The notes below the pieces were generated by a model that saw only the letters and a program-made list of their open reading frames with translations, made no database searches and had not been told where the DNA came from. A program made the position numbers and the translations under genes. 64,000 nt of DNA from Longimicrobiales bacterium (GTDB taxonomy: Bacteria; Gemmatimonadota; Gemmatimonadetes; Longimicrobiales; Gaopeijiaceae): contig JANQNV010000072.1 of assembly GCA_028279425.1 (NCBI GenBank), positions 1 to 64,000 of the forward strand, read 5' to 3'. Below, piece by piece: positions 42,358 through 51,125 of the stretch; positions within the stretch are counted from its first letter, which is position 1; each line of letters opens with the position of its first letter.

Positions 42358-43449
42358 ATGGCCGACGACGGCTTCCAGGAGCGTACCGAGCAGGCGACGC
42401 CGCGGCGTCGCCAGGAGGCTCGCGACGAGGGGCGGATCCCGAAGTCGAAGGAAATCGGGGCTGCCTTCGGTCTGCTCGCGGCCGGCCTCGCCATGGGTCC
42501 CTCGGTCAAGCTGTCGGGCGATGCGCTCGAGTCGTTCTTCCAGCAGAGCCTCTACTCGCGAGGCTCGATGCTGGGCAGCACCGACTGGACGACCGTGTGG
42601 ATGCGGCAGAGCCTCGTCGACGTCCTGATGTCGTTCGTGCCGCTCATGGCGACCCTCGCCGGGGTCGGGCTGCTCGTCGCCGCCGTGCAGGCGCGGGGGA
42701 CCCTCACCACCAAGACGCTCGAGGTGAAGTGGGAGCGTCTCGCCCCGCACAAGAACCTGAAGCAGTTCGCCGGCATCAAGCCGTTCGTCGAGCTGCTGAA
42801 GGCGCTGCTCAAGGTGACGCTCGTCGGGGTGGTGATCTACCTGGTCCTCGATCGAGCCTGGGGCGAGTTGATCCGCCTCCCGCAGACGTCTCCGGGGAGT
42901 CTTCTCGCGCTGCTCGGCTACTACGTCGTGCGCGTGCTGGTCGCCTCGGCCGTCGCGCTCATGGCGCTCGCCGGCGCCGACTACCTCTACCAGGTCTGGC
43001 AGCACGAGAAGGAGCTGCGCATGACCCGCGAAGAGGTCAAGAAGGAGCTTCGCGAGACCGAGGGTGACCCGTTCATCAAGGCGCGTCTGCGGCAGCTGGG
43101 GCGCTCTCTCGCGCGGATGCGCATGATGCACGAGGTGCCGACCGCCGACGTCGTGGTCACCAACCCGACCCACATCGCAGTCGCGCTCCGCTACGACGTC
43201 ACGGTGTCGCCCGCCCCGATCGTGGTCGCCATGGGCGCCCGCAAGACGGCCCAGCGCATCAAGAAGATCGCGGCCGAGTCGGGCGTTCCGGTCATCGAAA
43301 ACAAGCCGCTCGCGCGTGCTCTGTTCAAGACGGCCGACGTCGGTGGACCGGTACCGCCCGCGCTGTACATCGCCGTCGCCGAGGTTCTGGCCTTCGTGAT
43401 CCGCCACGGCCTCGGACGTGCCCGTAGGGTCGTCGAGGTGCACGCATGA
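42358..43449 (+). CDS. flhB: Flagellar export switch protein FlhB
   Basis: 363 residues: four TMs in the first ~210, an amphipathic charged linker (EKELRMTREEVKKELRETEG), and the autocleaving C-domain with the NPTH site in VVTNPTHIAVALRYD. The typical start TEQATPRRRQEARDEGRIPK is present. FlhB cleavage and FliK together switch export from hook to filament substrates; here FliK carries an extra peptidase domain. Overlaps flhA by 4 bases. Confidence 0.96.
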   Translation: MADDGFQERTEQATPRRRQEARDEGRIPKSKEIGAAFGLLAAGLAMGPSVKLSGDALESFFQQSLYSRGSMLGSTDWTTVWMRQSLVDVLMSFVPLMATLAGVGLLVAAVQARGTLTTKTLEVKWERLAPHKNLKQFAGIKPFVELLKALLKVTLVGVVIYLVLDRAWGELIRLPQTSPGSLLALLGYYVVRVLVASAVALMALAGADYLYQVWQHEKELRMTREEVKKELRETEGDPFIKARLRQLGRSLARMRMMHEVPTADVVVTNPTHIAVALRYDVTVSPAPIVVAMGARKTAQRIKKIAAESGVPVIENKPLARALFKTADVGGPVPPALYIAVAEVLAFVIRHGLGRARRVVEVHA

Positions 43450-45506
43450 GCACCGAGGCGAAGCGTTCGTTCGGTGCGGCCCCGGAGCTGCTGATCATCG
43501 TCGCGGTGATCCTCATCGTCGGGCTCCTGGTGCTGCCGCTGCCCGCGATCATCCTCGACCTGATGCTCACGATCAGCATCGCCACGTCACTCGTGGTTCT
43601 GCTCGTGGCGTTGGATACACGCGACGCGCTCGAGTTCAGCGCCTTCCCGACGCTGCTCCTCCTGCTCACGCTGTTCCGACTCGGGCTCAACGTCTCCAGC
43701 ACGCGTCTCATCCTGGGCGAAGGCGATGCCGGACGAGTGATCGGCGCCTTCGGTGGCTTCGTGGTCGGCGGGAACTACGCGGTCGGGATCGTGATCTTCC
43801 TGATTCTCGTCGCGATCAACTTCGTCGTGATCACGAAGGGTGCCGGGCGCGTGGCCGAGGTGGCCGCCCGCTTCACCCTCGACGCGATGCCGGGTCGGCA
43901 GATGAGTATCGATGCCGACCTCAATGCGGGTCTGATCGACGACGCCGAAGCCAAGCGACGTCGCGAGGAGATCTCGGCCGAGGCCGACTTCTACGGGTCG
44001 ATGGACGGTGCCGCGAAATTCGTGCGCGGTGACGCGATCGCCGGGCTGTTGATCACCGGCATCAACATCATCGGTGGCATCGTGATCGGTGTCGCTCAGC
44101 GTCGCATGACCTTCGCTCAGGCCGTCGATCAGTACACGGTGCTGACCGTGGGTGACGGCCTGGTCAGTCAGATCCCCGCGCTGATCGTCAGCACCGCAGC
44201 CGGTATCATCGTGACCCACGCGGCCGGCGGGACACGGATCGGCGCCGCGCTCACGAAGCAGCTCGGAATCCCGCAGCCCCTCTGGGCCTCGGCGGGGATC
44301 CTCTTCGGGTTGGCGCTGGTGCCGGCTCTTCCCGCCCCGCCGTTCCTCCTGCTGTCGGCTGCGTGCGGCGGCGCGGCGTTCCTCATCCAGAATCGCGAAG
44401 AGCCGGAGCCGGTCCCGGAGGTGGGTCAGACCACGGGCACCGAGATCGAGCAGCGCGAATCACCGGTGCAGGAGCTGCTGCAGCTCGACCCGGTCGAGCT
44501 CGAGGTGGGCTACGGTCTGATCCCGCTCGTCGATCAGGCGCAGGGGGGTGACCTCCTCGAGCGCGTACGCCTGCTGCGCAAGCAAGCGGCCCTCGAACTC
44601 GGGCTCCTGATCCCTCCGATCCGCATTCGCGACGACGTCGATCTGGCCCCCGGCGAATACGTGATCCGTGTGCGGGGATCCGAGGTTTCGCGCGGTGAGC
44701 TGATGCAGCGTCGTCTGCTCGCCCTCGACACCGGTACGGCCACGGTCCCCGTCGACGGCGTCGAGACCCGGGATCCGAGCTTCGGCCTGCCCGCGCGCTG
44801 GATCCCCGAAGGAAACCGCGCCGAGGCGGAGGCCCGTGGCTGGATGGTCGTGGATCCTGGAGCCGTGCTGTCGACGCACCTGATGGAGACGCTGAAGGGC
44901 CACGCCGCCGAGCTCCTCGGCCGCCAGGACGTGCAGGAGATGGTCGACACGCTCAAGGAGACCCAGCCGGCGCTCGTCGACGAGGTGGTCCCCGCCCGTG
45001 TCTCGCTCAGCCTCGTGCACCGCGTCCTCCAGCGTCTGCTCAAGGAGCGCGTACCGATCCGCGACCTCGTCACGATTCTCGAGGCGATGGCCGACCACGC
45101 CGACACGGCGAAGGACCCGGAGTCGCTGACCGAGTACGTGCGGCGGGCCATGGGGCACGTCATCGCCGAGCCCTACACCGATGCCGCGGGGGTTCTGCGC
45201 GGCATCACCATCGGGCCGCGTCTCGAGGCGGCCCTGATGGGCTTCTTCAGCCCCCGTGCGCGCACCGGCGACCCGCTGGGGCCGCAGGCGCTGTCGGAGG
45301 CCCTTCGGAGCCTCGACACCCTCGCGCGCGACCTGGGATCCGGCGGTCAGCCGATTCCGCTGATCACCCCGCCGTCCCTGCGCGTCGGCGTCCGGCGTCT
45401 GCTCGAACCGGTCCTTCCGACGCTCCCCGTGCTTTCCCTGGCCGAGCTCCCCGCTCAGGCCAACCTCACGTCCCTCGCTACGTGGGAACTGAACGATGCG
45501 AATTGA
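43446..45506 (+). CDS. flhA: Flagellar biosynthesis protein FlhA
   Basis: 686-residue export gate protein. Eight TMs occupy the first ~320 residues and include the FHIPEP-region signature (SAFPTLLLLLTLFRLGLNVS, then STRLIL) and MPGRQMSIDADLNAGLIDD, then a cytoplasmic domain with PVQELLQLDPVELEVGYGLI, GVETRDPSFGLPARWI and RVSLSLVHRVLQRLLKERVP. It forms the nonameric docking ring. Overlaps flhF by 11 bases. Confidence 0.97.
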   Translation: MSTEAKRSFGAAPELLIIVAVILIVGLLVLPLPAIILDLMLTISIATSLVVLLVALDTRDALEFSAFPTLLLLLTLFRLGLNVSSTRLILGEGDAGRVIGAFGGFVVGGNYAVGIVIFLILVAINFVVITKGAGRVAEVAARFTLDAMPGRQMSIDADLNAGLIDDAEAKRRREEISAEADFYGSMDGAAKFVRGDAIAGLLITGINIIGGIVIGVAQRRMTFAQAVDQYTVLTVGDGLVSQIPALIVSTAAGIIVTHAAGGTRIGAALTKQLGIPQPLWASAGILFGLALVPALPAPPFLLLSAACGGAAFLIQNREEPEPVPEVGQTTGTEIEQRESPVQELLQLDPVELEVGYGLIPLVDQAQGGDLLERVRLLRKQAALELGLLIPPIRIRDDVDLAPGEYVIRVRGSEVSRGELMQRRLLALDTGTATVPVDGVETRDPSFGLPARWIPEGNRAEAEARGWMVVDPGAVLSTHLMETLKGHAAELLGRQDVQEMVDTLKETQPALVDEVVPARVSLSLVHRVLQRLLKERVPIRDLVTILEAMADHADTAKDPESLTEYVRRAMGHVIAEPYTDAAGVLRGITIGPRLEAALMGFFSPRARTGDPLGPQALSEALRSLDTLARDLGSGGQPIPLITPPSLRVGVRRLLEPVLPTLPVLSLAELPAQANLTSLATWELNDAN

Positions 45507-46314
45507 CACCTTCCGAGCCGACAAGGGGCGCCACGCCCTCGACGAGGTTCGGGCCGTCCTGGGCGACGAAGCCGTCGTGCTCCGCACCCGCAAGGTGGGC
45601 CGAGAGGTTCGGGTCCAGGCGACGACCACCGACGAGCTGGAGGCCTTCCAGCGCCGGCTCCGGCCGGCCCCCCTCGTGGGTCCGCGGTTCGGTCGTCCCT
45701 TCCGGATCATTGCTCTCGTGGGGCCGACCGGGTCGGGCAAAACCACGACTCTGGCGAAGCTGGCCCTCGGTGAACAGGCGTTCGGCGGCCGCAACGTCGG
45801 GGTGATCTCGCTCGATACCTATCGCATCGGAGCCGTCGAGCAGATCCAGACCTACGCCGACCTCGCCGACTTCCCGCTCGAGGTGTTGTCCGACGTGGTC
45901 GAGGTCCCTGGCGCCCTCAAGCGTCTCAAGGGCTGCGACACGGTGATCGTCGATACCCCCGGACGTGGGCCGCGCGAGAGCGAAGACGAGATGGCGTGGC
46001 GCCGGATCCTCAAGCTTCTGCGCCCCGAAGAGGTACACCTCGTGCTGCCCGCCGGCCTACGTCCCGACGTCGCGGCGGGTCTGCGGCAGTTCTATGCACC
46101 GCTTGCGCCCTCGCACTTGCTGATGACGAAGCTCGACGAGGTGCCCTACGAGGAGGGCGTGGCCGAGCTGGCCGATCTCGTGGGACTTCCCACGCGTTGG
46201 GTGAGCGATGGACAGGACGTGCCCGGTGATCTCCACGAAGCCGGCACGCGCTTGCTGCGCAGCCTTTCACACGACCGGGGCCCCTGGCTCCCGGCCCGGG
46301 CGCACGCGTCGTGA
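45496..46314 (+). CDS. flhF: Flagellar biosynthesis SRP-type GTPase FlhF
   Basis: 272 residues, shorter than usual because the basic N-terminal domain is only ~65 residues. The start MRIDTFRADKGRHALDEVRA is FlhF-like. The GTPase has G1 ALVGPTGSGKTTTLAKLA, the DTYRIGAVEQI motif, DTPGRG and TKLDE. FlhF places flagella at the cell pole and works with FlhG, which follows directly. Confidence 0.94.
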   Translation: MRIDTFRADKGRHALDEVRAVLGDEAVVLRTRKVGREVRVQATTTDELEAFQRRLRPAPLVGPRFGRPFRIIALVGPTGSGKTTTLAKLALGEQAFGGRNVGVISLDTYRIGAVEQIQTYADLADFPLEVLSDVVEVPGALKRLKGCDTVIVDTPGRGPRESEDEMAWRRILKLLRPEEVHLVLPAGLRPDVAAGLRQFYAPLAPSHLLMTKLDEVPYEEGVAELADLVGLPTRWVSDGQDVPGDLHEAGTRLLRSLSHDRGPWLPARAHAS

Positions 46315-47114
46315 GCCTTCAGGCCATGCAGGTTCGGCGATTCGTCGCGTCGCGCGGCGTGGCTCCCGGTGCGGGCGGTCGACGCGTCGTCGCCGTGGGT
46401 TCGGGTCGTGGCGGTTCCGGCACGTCGCTCGTGACCGCTCTGCTGGCCTCTCGTGCGACTCTGCAGCACGGGCGCGTGCTCCTGGTCGATGCCGACCCGC
46501 TGGTGGGCACGCAGCACCTCCTCTGGGGGGTGTCGGACGGACCCGGCCTCTGGGCGCTGAAGGGAGGCGCCCGGGATCCGGAGGAACTCCTGGTTCCAAT
46601 TTCGGCCAGCCTCTCGCTGGTCACGCTGTCGGCGGGGGGTGATGCCCCCACCGAAGCCGAGGCCCGCACACTGCTCCGCCGGGTGGCGGGGCTGTTCGGT
46701 GCCTGGGATGTGGTGGTCGTCGACGCGGGTAGTCGCCGGTCGAGTCTTCGCGCCTGCCGAGATCTGGGGGCGAGCGTTCTGCTCGTCGTCGGGCAGGTCG
46801 ATTCGATCGGTATCGCGACCACACATGCGCTCCTCAAGGCGTCGGCGCTCGATGTGCCGGGGCTGGAGACACCCGTGCTGTTCAACCGCTCGGCCGCCCA
46901 CGAGGCCGACCGGGCGGCCGATGTACTCGACGACGGGGTGAACCGGTTTCTCGACCGGCCGCTCCGCGTCGCTGGCTCTTTCCCCTCCGACCTCCGCCTC
47001 GCAGCGGCGCTGGAACAGGGAGCACGGCTCCCCGGCGCGCTCGCAGAGAGCCCTCTCCTGGGCCTGGCGGACGGTGTCCTGAACCAACTTCTGGCCACGG
47101 TGGCAGACCGATGA
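46311..47114 (+). CDS. flhG: FlhG/FleN-like MinD-family protein with degenerate P-loop
   Basis: 267-residue ParA/MinD-type protein in the flhG position. The N-terminus VRRFVASRGVAPGAGGRRVV, then AVGSGRGGSGTSLV, aligns with the deviant Walker A (KGGxGKT/S), but both lysines are replaced: R33 for the signature lysine and T38 for the P-loop lysine. VLLVDADPLVG and VVVVDAG remain. FlhG normally limits flagellar number through ATP-driven dimerisation; with this P-loop ATP use is doubtful. GTG 46311 overlaps flhF. Confidence 0.85.
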   Translation: MSLQAMQVRRFVASRGVAPGAGGRRVVAVGSGRGGSGTSLVTALLASRATLQHGRVLLVDADPLVGTQHLLWGVSDGPGLWALKGGARDPEELLVPISASLSLVTLSAGGDAPTEAEARTLLRRVAGLFGAWDVVVVDAGSRRSSLRACRDLGASVLLVVGQVDSIGIATTHALLKASALDVPGLETPVLFNRSAAHEADRAADVLDDGVNRFLDRPLRVAGSFPSDLRLAAALEQGARLPGALAESPLLGLADGVLNQLLATVADR

Positions 47115-47866
47115 AGGATCAAGCCGAGCTTTGGCAGCGGATGAAGGCAGACGACCCGATCGCGCGGGAGACGCTGCTGGAATCCCACATGGGACTGGTG
47201 CGGCACGTCGCACTCAAACTCGCCCGAACCGCAGGCCCCGGGGTCGATGTCGACGACCTCGTGAGCGCCGGTTCGATCGGACTCATCCAGGCCGTCGAGG
47301 CGTACGAGCCCTCGCGGGGGCACGCGTTCAGCACCTTCGCGGTCATGCGCATCCGAGGCGCCATCCTCGACGAGCTGCGACGCTGGGACCCCGCCTCGCG
47401 CTCTGTCCGCAAGAAACAGCGGGCCCTCCAGAAGTCCGAGGCCGCGCTTCGGCAGTCGCTTCAGCGTGAGCCGACGGCCGTCGAAATCGCCGAGGACCTC
47501 GAGCTCGAGGTGACCGACCTTCATCGCTGGAACGACGCGGTGGCGCGAACCAACGTGGTATCGCTCCACGAGCCTCGGACCGACGACGGCGTCGACACGC
47601 GAATCGACGTCGTGGCGGGCGAGACGGGCGACGAGATCGAGCGGCGGGTGAACCACTCCGAGGAGGTCGAACTCCTGAAGGGGTGCCTCTCGCGGCTGAA
47701 GGAGCGCGAGCGGCAGGTGGTCTCGCTCTATTACTTCGAGGGCCTCCGACTCGCCGGTATCGCCGAGATTCTCGGCGTCACCGAATCGCGCGTGTCGCAG
47801 ATTCGGCATGCGGCGATGGACACCCTCCGCTCGATGCTGTCCCTCCACGGGGTGGAGGCACCATGA
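47111..47866 (+). CDS. fliA: RNA polymerase sigma-28 factor FliA
   Basis: 251-residue flagellar sigma factor. Region 2 reads HMGLVRHVALKLARTAGPGV then DVDDLVSAGSIGLIQAVEAY, with RGHAFSTFAVMRIRGAILDE then LRRWD. Region 3 is KKQRALQKSEAALRQSLQRE. Region 4 is SRLKERERQVVSLYYFEGLR then LAGIAEILGVTESRVSQIRH. Normal length. It should recognise the TAAA/TCAA-N15-CCGA boxes upstream of flgL, fliC, flgM and the kinase at 2248, and is held in check by FlgM (63561). Confidence 0.96.
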   Translation: MKDQAELWQRMKADDPIARETLLESHMGLVRHVALKLARTAGPGVDVDDLVSAGSIGLIQAVEAYEPSRGHAFSTFAVMRIRGAILDELRRWDPASRSVRKKQRALQKSEAALRQSLQREPTAVEIAEDLELEVTDLHRWNDAVARTNVVSLHEPRTDDGVDTRIDVVAGETGDEIERRVNHSEEVELLKGCLSRLKERERQVVSLYYFEGLRLAGIAEILGVTESRVSQIRHAAMDTLRSMLSLHGVEAP

Positions 47867-48636
47867 GCGCCTTCTCCAGTCTGGCCGTTCGGGGGCCGCG
47901 CGCCTTCGCGGGGGTCGGTCTGCTCGGCCTCCTGCTCGTCGCCAGCCCGGCTTCGTCGCAAGATCGAACCGCCGCCCAGGCAGACCTGGTACGCCAGGTC
48001 CTTGCGGCTCCCGACGACGGTGACGCGTGGTCGGCCCTCGAGAGCGAGGCGACCGCATCGGCCGACGGTCCCTTCATGCTCCGCGGCGTCGCACTGCGGC
48101 CCGACGATGGCGTCCTGGCGCTCGAACTCGGTGGCTACGGTCTGCCCACCCTCGAGCAGTCGATGAAGGCCGGTCGTCGTACCCGCGTGGTGATAACGCT
48201 CCCCGGTGCTCGATCCGCCCTCGCCCACGGTACGCAGATCGCTTCAGCCGCCGGCTTCGAGGGCGTACGCGTGCGTCACGCTCCTTTCGGGGTCGAGGTC
48301 GAGGCGAGCCTTCCCGAGGGGATGGCGGCCGTGCTCGACGAGACGAGCGAGGGCATCGAGGTCCGCTCCCTTCCCGGCGCGGTGCAACCGCTCTCGGCCC
48401 CGGCGTCCCGGGCCGCCGACGACGCACTCGCAGTCTTGAGGGCGGTCGGCCAGACCTGGCTCGTCTCACTCCGACAGGGGCGGCCCCTCGCGGTCTTCCC
48501 GGTGGTCGGAATGGCGGCGTTGATCCTGCTCCTCGGGAGCGTCCTCCTGGTGCGGCGCCGCGCGCACCCGCGCTCCTGGCAGACGGCAGCGGACGCCCAG
48601 CGGCTCGCGGAGCGGCTGCTGTCGGGGGCCTCGTGA
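47863..48636 (+). CDS. Membrane-anchored hypothetical protein, possibly AMIN-like
   Basis: 257 residues. A signal peptide (AFAGVGLLGLLLVASPASSQ) is followed by a helix, then a beta-rich region (VLALELGGYGLPTLEQSMKA then GRRTRVVITLPGARSAL) that resembles an AMIN peptidoglycan-binding domain, and a C-terminal TM (LAVFPVVGMAALILLLGSVL) with a basic cytoplasmic tail. Type I membrane topology in the periplasm next to fliA suggests a role in anchoring or placing the basal body. Overlaps fliA by 4 bases; last gene of the fliL operon. Confidence 0.65.
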   Translation: MSAFSSLAVRGPRAFAGVGLLGLLLVASPASSQDRTAAQADLVRQVLAAPDDGDAWSALESEATASADGPFMLRGVALRPDDGVLALELGGYGLPTLEQSMKAGRRTRVVITLPGARSALAHGTQIASAAGFEGVRVRHAPFGVEVEASLPEGMAAVLDETSEGIEVRSLPGAVQPLSAPASRAADDALAVLRAVGQTWLVSLRQGRPLAVFPVVGMAALILLLGSVLLVRRRAHPRSWQTAADAQRLAERLLSGAS

Positions 48637-48790
48637 CCGGTCTGCGGTTCCACGCGACCCGGCGGTCCGATCCGGCCGCCCGGCAGCGGCTGCCGGGGTG
48701 GTCGGCTCCCGTACCGCGCCCCGAGCACCGATCCCGAGGCCTCCGGCCGAATATGCGCATGGTTGAGCGACATCGTCGGGGCCTTCGATG
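48637..48790 (+). other. Gap between fliL and flgF operons
   Basis: About 150 bases without a gene. A hairpin CCCGGCA-GCGGC-TGCCGGG (48679-48697) has no U-tract and may end the fliL operon. No copy of the bipartite element found before flgB and fliL could be recognised here. Confidence 0.4.
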
Positions 48791-48806
48791 TGGCACGCGC
48801 GTTGCT
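48791..48806 (+). promoter_or_regulatory. Perfect sigma-54 promoter of the flgF operon
   Basis: TGGCACG-CGCG-TTGCT equals the TGGCACG-N4-TTGCW consensus at every defined position. The flgF ATG at 48857 lies ~40 bases after the expected start site. Confidence 0.9.
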
Positions 48807-48856
48807 CGTCCGTTCCACCGCGCGCGCACGACGTCCCCGTCATGGGAGGGTACACG

Positions 48857-49558
48857 ATGAGTGGAGGTCCAGAGAGCCTCCGCGCCGCCGGCCAGGCCCT
48901 TGGGTATTGGCAGCGGCGCGCCGAGGTCGTCACCCACAATCTCGCCAACGCCGAGACCGCGGGATTCCGCGGACAGCGGGTGTTCACACAGATGATGGCC
49001 GACGGGGTCCCGCGTGTGGGCACCCGCACGGACCCCCGCGCTGGCGCGCTCCGGCAGACGGGCGCTCCGCTCGACCTTGCTCTGCGTGGCGACGGCTACT
49101 TCGTCGTGCGATCCGGGGACCAGGAGAGTCTGGTGCGAACCGGGAGTTTCACACTCGACCCCGAGGGCCGCGTCGTCGACGCCCAGGGGCGCGAACTGAT
49201 GGGCGAGGCGGGCCCGATGATCCTTCCCGAAGGGCCCGTCGAGATCGACGCCCAGGGGCGGGTCATGGTGGCCGGTGTCGACGTGGGGCGTCTGCGCATG
49301 GAGATGCCCGATCCCGCGGCCCCTCCGGTCGATCCCGGGCGCGGAGGCCGGGCGGACCTGAGGTCCGTCGGGTCCGACGTACCGCTCGAAGCTCGGACGG
49401 TCCGGCAGGGCTTCCTCGAAGACAGCAACGTCCAACCTCTCGAGTCGATGGTCGAGCTGGGCATCGTGCAACGCTCCTTCGACTCCGTGCAAAACAGCCT
49501 TCGTGTCCTCGACCAGGTCCTGGACACCGCCGTCAATCGATTGGGACGCGTGGGCTGA
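48857..49558 (+). CDS. flgF: Flagellar basal-body rod protein FlgF
   Basis: 233-residue proximal rod protein. The rod motif is QRRAEVVTHNLANAETAGFR, a central LDLALRGDGYFVVRSGD and SFTLDPEGRVVDAQG follow, and the C-terminal LEDSNVQPLESMVELGIVQR closes the fold. ATG 48857 has GGGAGGG upstream; ATG 48842 would place the start inside that site. First gene of the third sigma-54 operon. Confidence 0.9.
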   Translation: MSGGPESLRAAGQALGYWQRRAEVVTHNLANAETAGFRGQRVFTQMMADGVPRVGTRTDPRAGALRQTGAPLDLALRGDGYFVVRSGDQESLVRTGSFTLDPEGRVVDAQGRELMGEAGPMILPEGPVEIDAQGRVMVAGVDVGRLRMEMPDPAAPPVDPGRGGRADLRSVGSDVPLEARTVRQGFLEDSNVQPLESMVELGIVQRSFDSVQNSLRVLDQVLDTAVNRLGRVG

Positions 49559-49599
49559 CGCGCCCGCCGCCGTATCTCGCTAGCTGAGGACACTGAACC

Positions 49600-50388
49600 A
49601 TGGATCCGTCACTTCGCACCGCAGCCACCGGCATGATGGCGCAGCAGACCCGGGTCGAGGTCATTTCCAACAACCTGGCCAACGTCAACACGCCTGGCTT
49701 CAAGCGCTCTCGCGCACACTTCGAAGACCTCCTCTACCAGACCGTGCAGGGGCAGACCACGCTCGGCGCCGGAGAGGCCGAAACGCTACCGGCGGTACAG
49801 ATCGGTCGCGGCACGCGGCTCTCGGCGATTCAACGCATCGAGCTGCAGGGGTCGCTCGAGATCACGGGGCGTCCCCTCGACTTCGGGATCGAAGGCGAGG
49901 GCTACTTCCAGGTACGTCGGGCCGACGGTCAGCTGGCCTACACGCGCGACGGGAGCTTCAGCGTCTCGGACCAGGGCCAGCTCGTGACGTCCAGCGGATA
50001 CGCCCTCGTACCCGACATCACGGTCCCCCAGGGCTCCACGGAGATCGGGGTCTCCCGCACCGGGATCGTCACGGCGCTCGTCGCCGGCTCCGAAGACCCG
50101 ATCGAACTCGGTCGCCTCGAGCTTGCGCGTTTTCCCAATCCCCCGGGACTGCTCGCGCTGGGTGAGAATCTCTTCGCCGAGACGCAGGCGTCCGGTGACC
50201 CGATTCTCGGGGTGCCCCAGGAGGATGGTGTGGGGCGCGTCGTCCAGGGCACCCTCGAGGGAAGCAACGTCGAGGTCGTTCAGGAGATGGTCGAGATGAT
50301 CGCGGCGCTGAGGGCCTACGAGATCAACTCCAAGGCCGTGCAGACCAGCGAGCAGATGGCCGACACCACCAACAGCATGGTCCGCTGA
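49600..50388 (+). CDS. flgG: Flagellar distal rod protein FlgG
   Basis: 262 residues, the canonical FlgG length. Signatures: LRTAATGMMAQQTRVEVISN then NLANVNTPGFKRSRAHFEDL, DFGIEGEGYFQV, YTRDGSFSVSDQG, and EGSNVEVVQEMVEMIAALRA then YEINSKAVQTSEQM. Forms the drive shaft through the P and L rings. Confidence 0.97.
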   Translation: MDPSLRTAATGMMAQQTRVEVISNNLANVNTPGFKRSRAHFEDLLYQTVQGQTTLGAGEAETLPAVQIGRGTRLSAIQRIELQGSLEITGRPLDFGIEGEGYFQVRRADGQLAYTRDGSFSVSDQGQLVTSSGYALVPDITVPQGSTEIGVSRTGIVTALVAGSEDPIELGRLELARFPNPPGLLALGENLFAETQASGDPILGVPQEDGVGRVVQGTLEGSNVEVVQEMVEMIAALRAYEINSKAVQTSEQMADTTNSMVR

Positions 50389-50390
50389 TC

Positions 50391-51125
50391 ATGAATCGTA
50401 TGTCTGCCCGCGCGGGCGTTTGGGCGACCGCTCTGAGCGTGTTCGTCGTCGCCCCGGTGACCGGCCAGTCCCGAGCGCCGGCACCGGCCGAGTTCGCGTC
50501 CCTGCCCGGAGCCCCGGCACCCGAGGTCGCGGTCGCCGATTGGCTCCCCGCTGAGATCGCTCGGCGCTGGTCCGTCGCCGCATCGCGCATCGAGGTCGAC
50601 TGGGGTGACACCCCGGCTCGCCTGATCGCACGGGGGTCGCGCGGCGCGACTCTGTCGGGTGGAGCGACCGACGGCTGGGTGCTGACCCTGCCCGCCGATG
50701 GAGCCGACGCCGCGCGTCGCCTGCTCGTGCGTGTGGGGGTCCAGAGCCCGATGCCGGTTGCGGCCCACGAGATCGACCGCGGGTCGATGATCGGCGACGA
50801 CGATGTGCGATGGACGTCGCAGACGGTGTGGGGTCCTCCGACCCCGGCTGCCGACGATCCCGTCGGGATGCAGGCGCAACGTCGCGTGTCGACCGGGGCT
50901 CCGCTCCTGGCGCCGACCGTGCTTCCCGGCCCCTGGGTCCGATCCCGGGATCCCGTCGAAGTGATGTTCGAGAAAGGCCGGGTCACCATCGCGCTCCGGG
51001 GCACCGCCCTGGCCGACGGGCGACCCGGTGAACGTGTCCACGTGAGATTGGAAGACGGGCGTCGAATCCAGGGCCGTGCGATTGCACCGGGCCGGGTGGC
51101 GCTCGATCCCGGAGGAGATCGATGA
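50391..51125 (+). CDS. flgA: Flagellar P-ring assembly chaperone FlgA
   Basis: 244 residues with a signal peptide (WATALSVFVVAPVTG). The C-terminal SAF/FlgA domain is visible as VGVQSPMPVAAHEIDRGSMI, QAQRRVSTGAPLLAPTVLPG and RDPVEVMFEKGRVTIALRGT then ALADGRPGERVHVR. Periplasmic chaperone for FlgI. Overlaps flgH by 4 bases. Confidence 0.92.
   Translation: MNRMSARAGVWATALSVFVVAPVTGQSRAPAPAEFASLPGAPAPEVAVADWLPAEIARRWSVAASRIEVDWGDTPARLIARGSRGATLSGGATDGWVLTLPADGADAARRLLVRVGVQSPMPVAAHEIDRGSMIGDDDVRWTSQTVWGPPTPAADDPVGMQAQRRVSTGAPLLAPTVLPGPWVRSRDPVEVMFEKGRVTIALRGTALADGRPGERVHVRLEDGRRIQGRAIAPGRVALDPGGDR

Noticed and set aside
44460-45794. 444-codon minus-strand frame
   Set aside because: Shadow of flhA and flhF; the sense proteins are unmistakable.
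48679-48697. Hairpin as a definite rho-independent terminator
   Set aside because: Good stem but no U-tract follows; kept only as a note in the gap entry.
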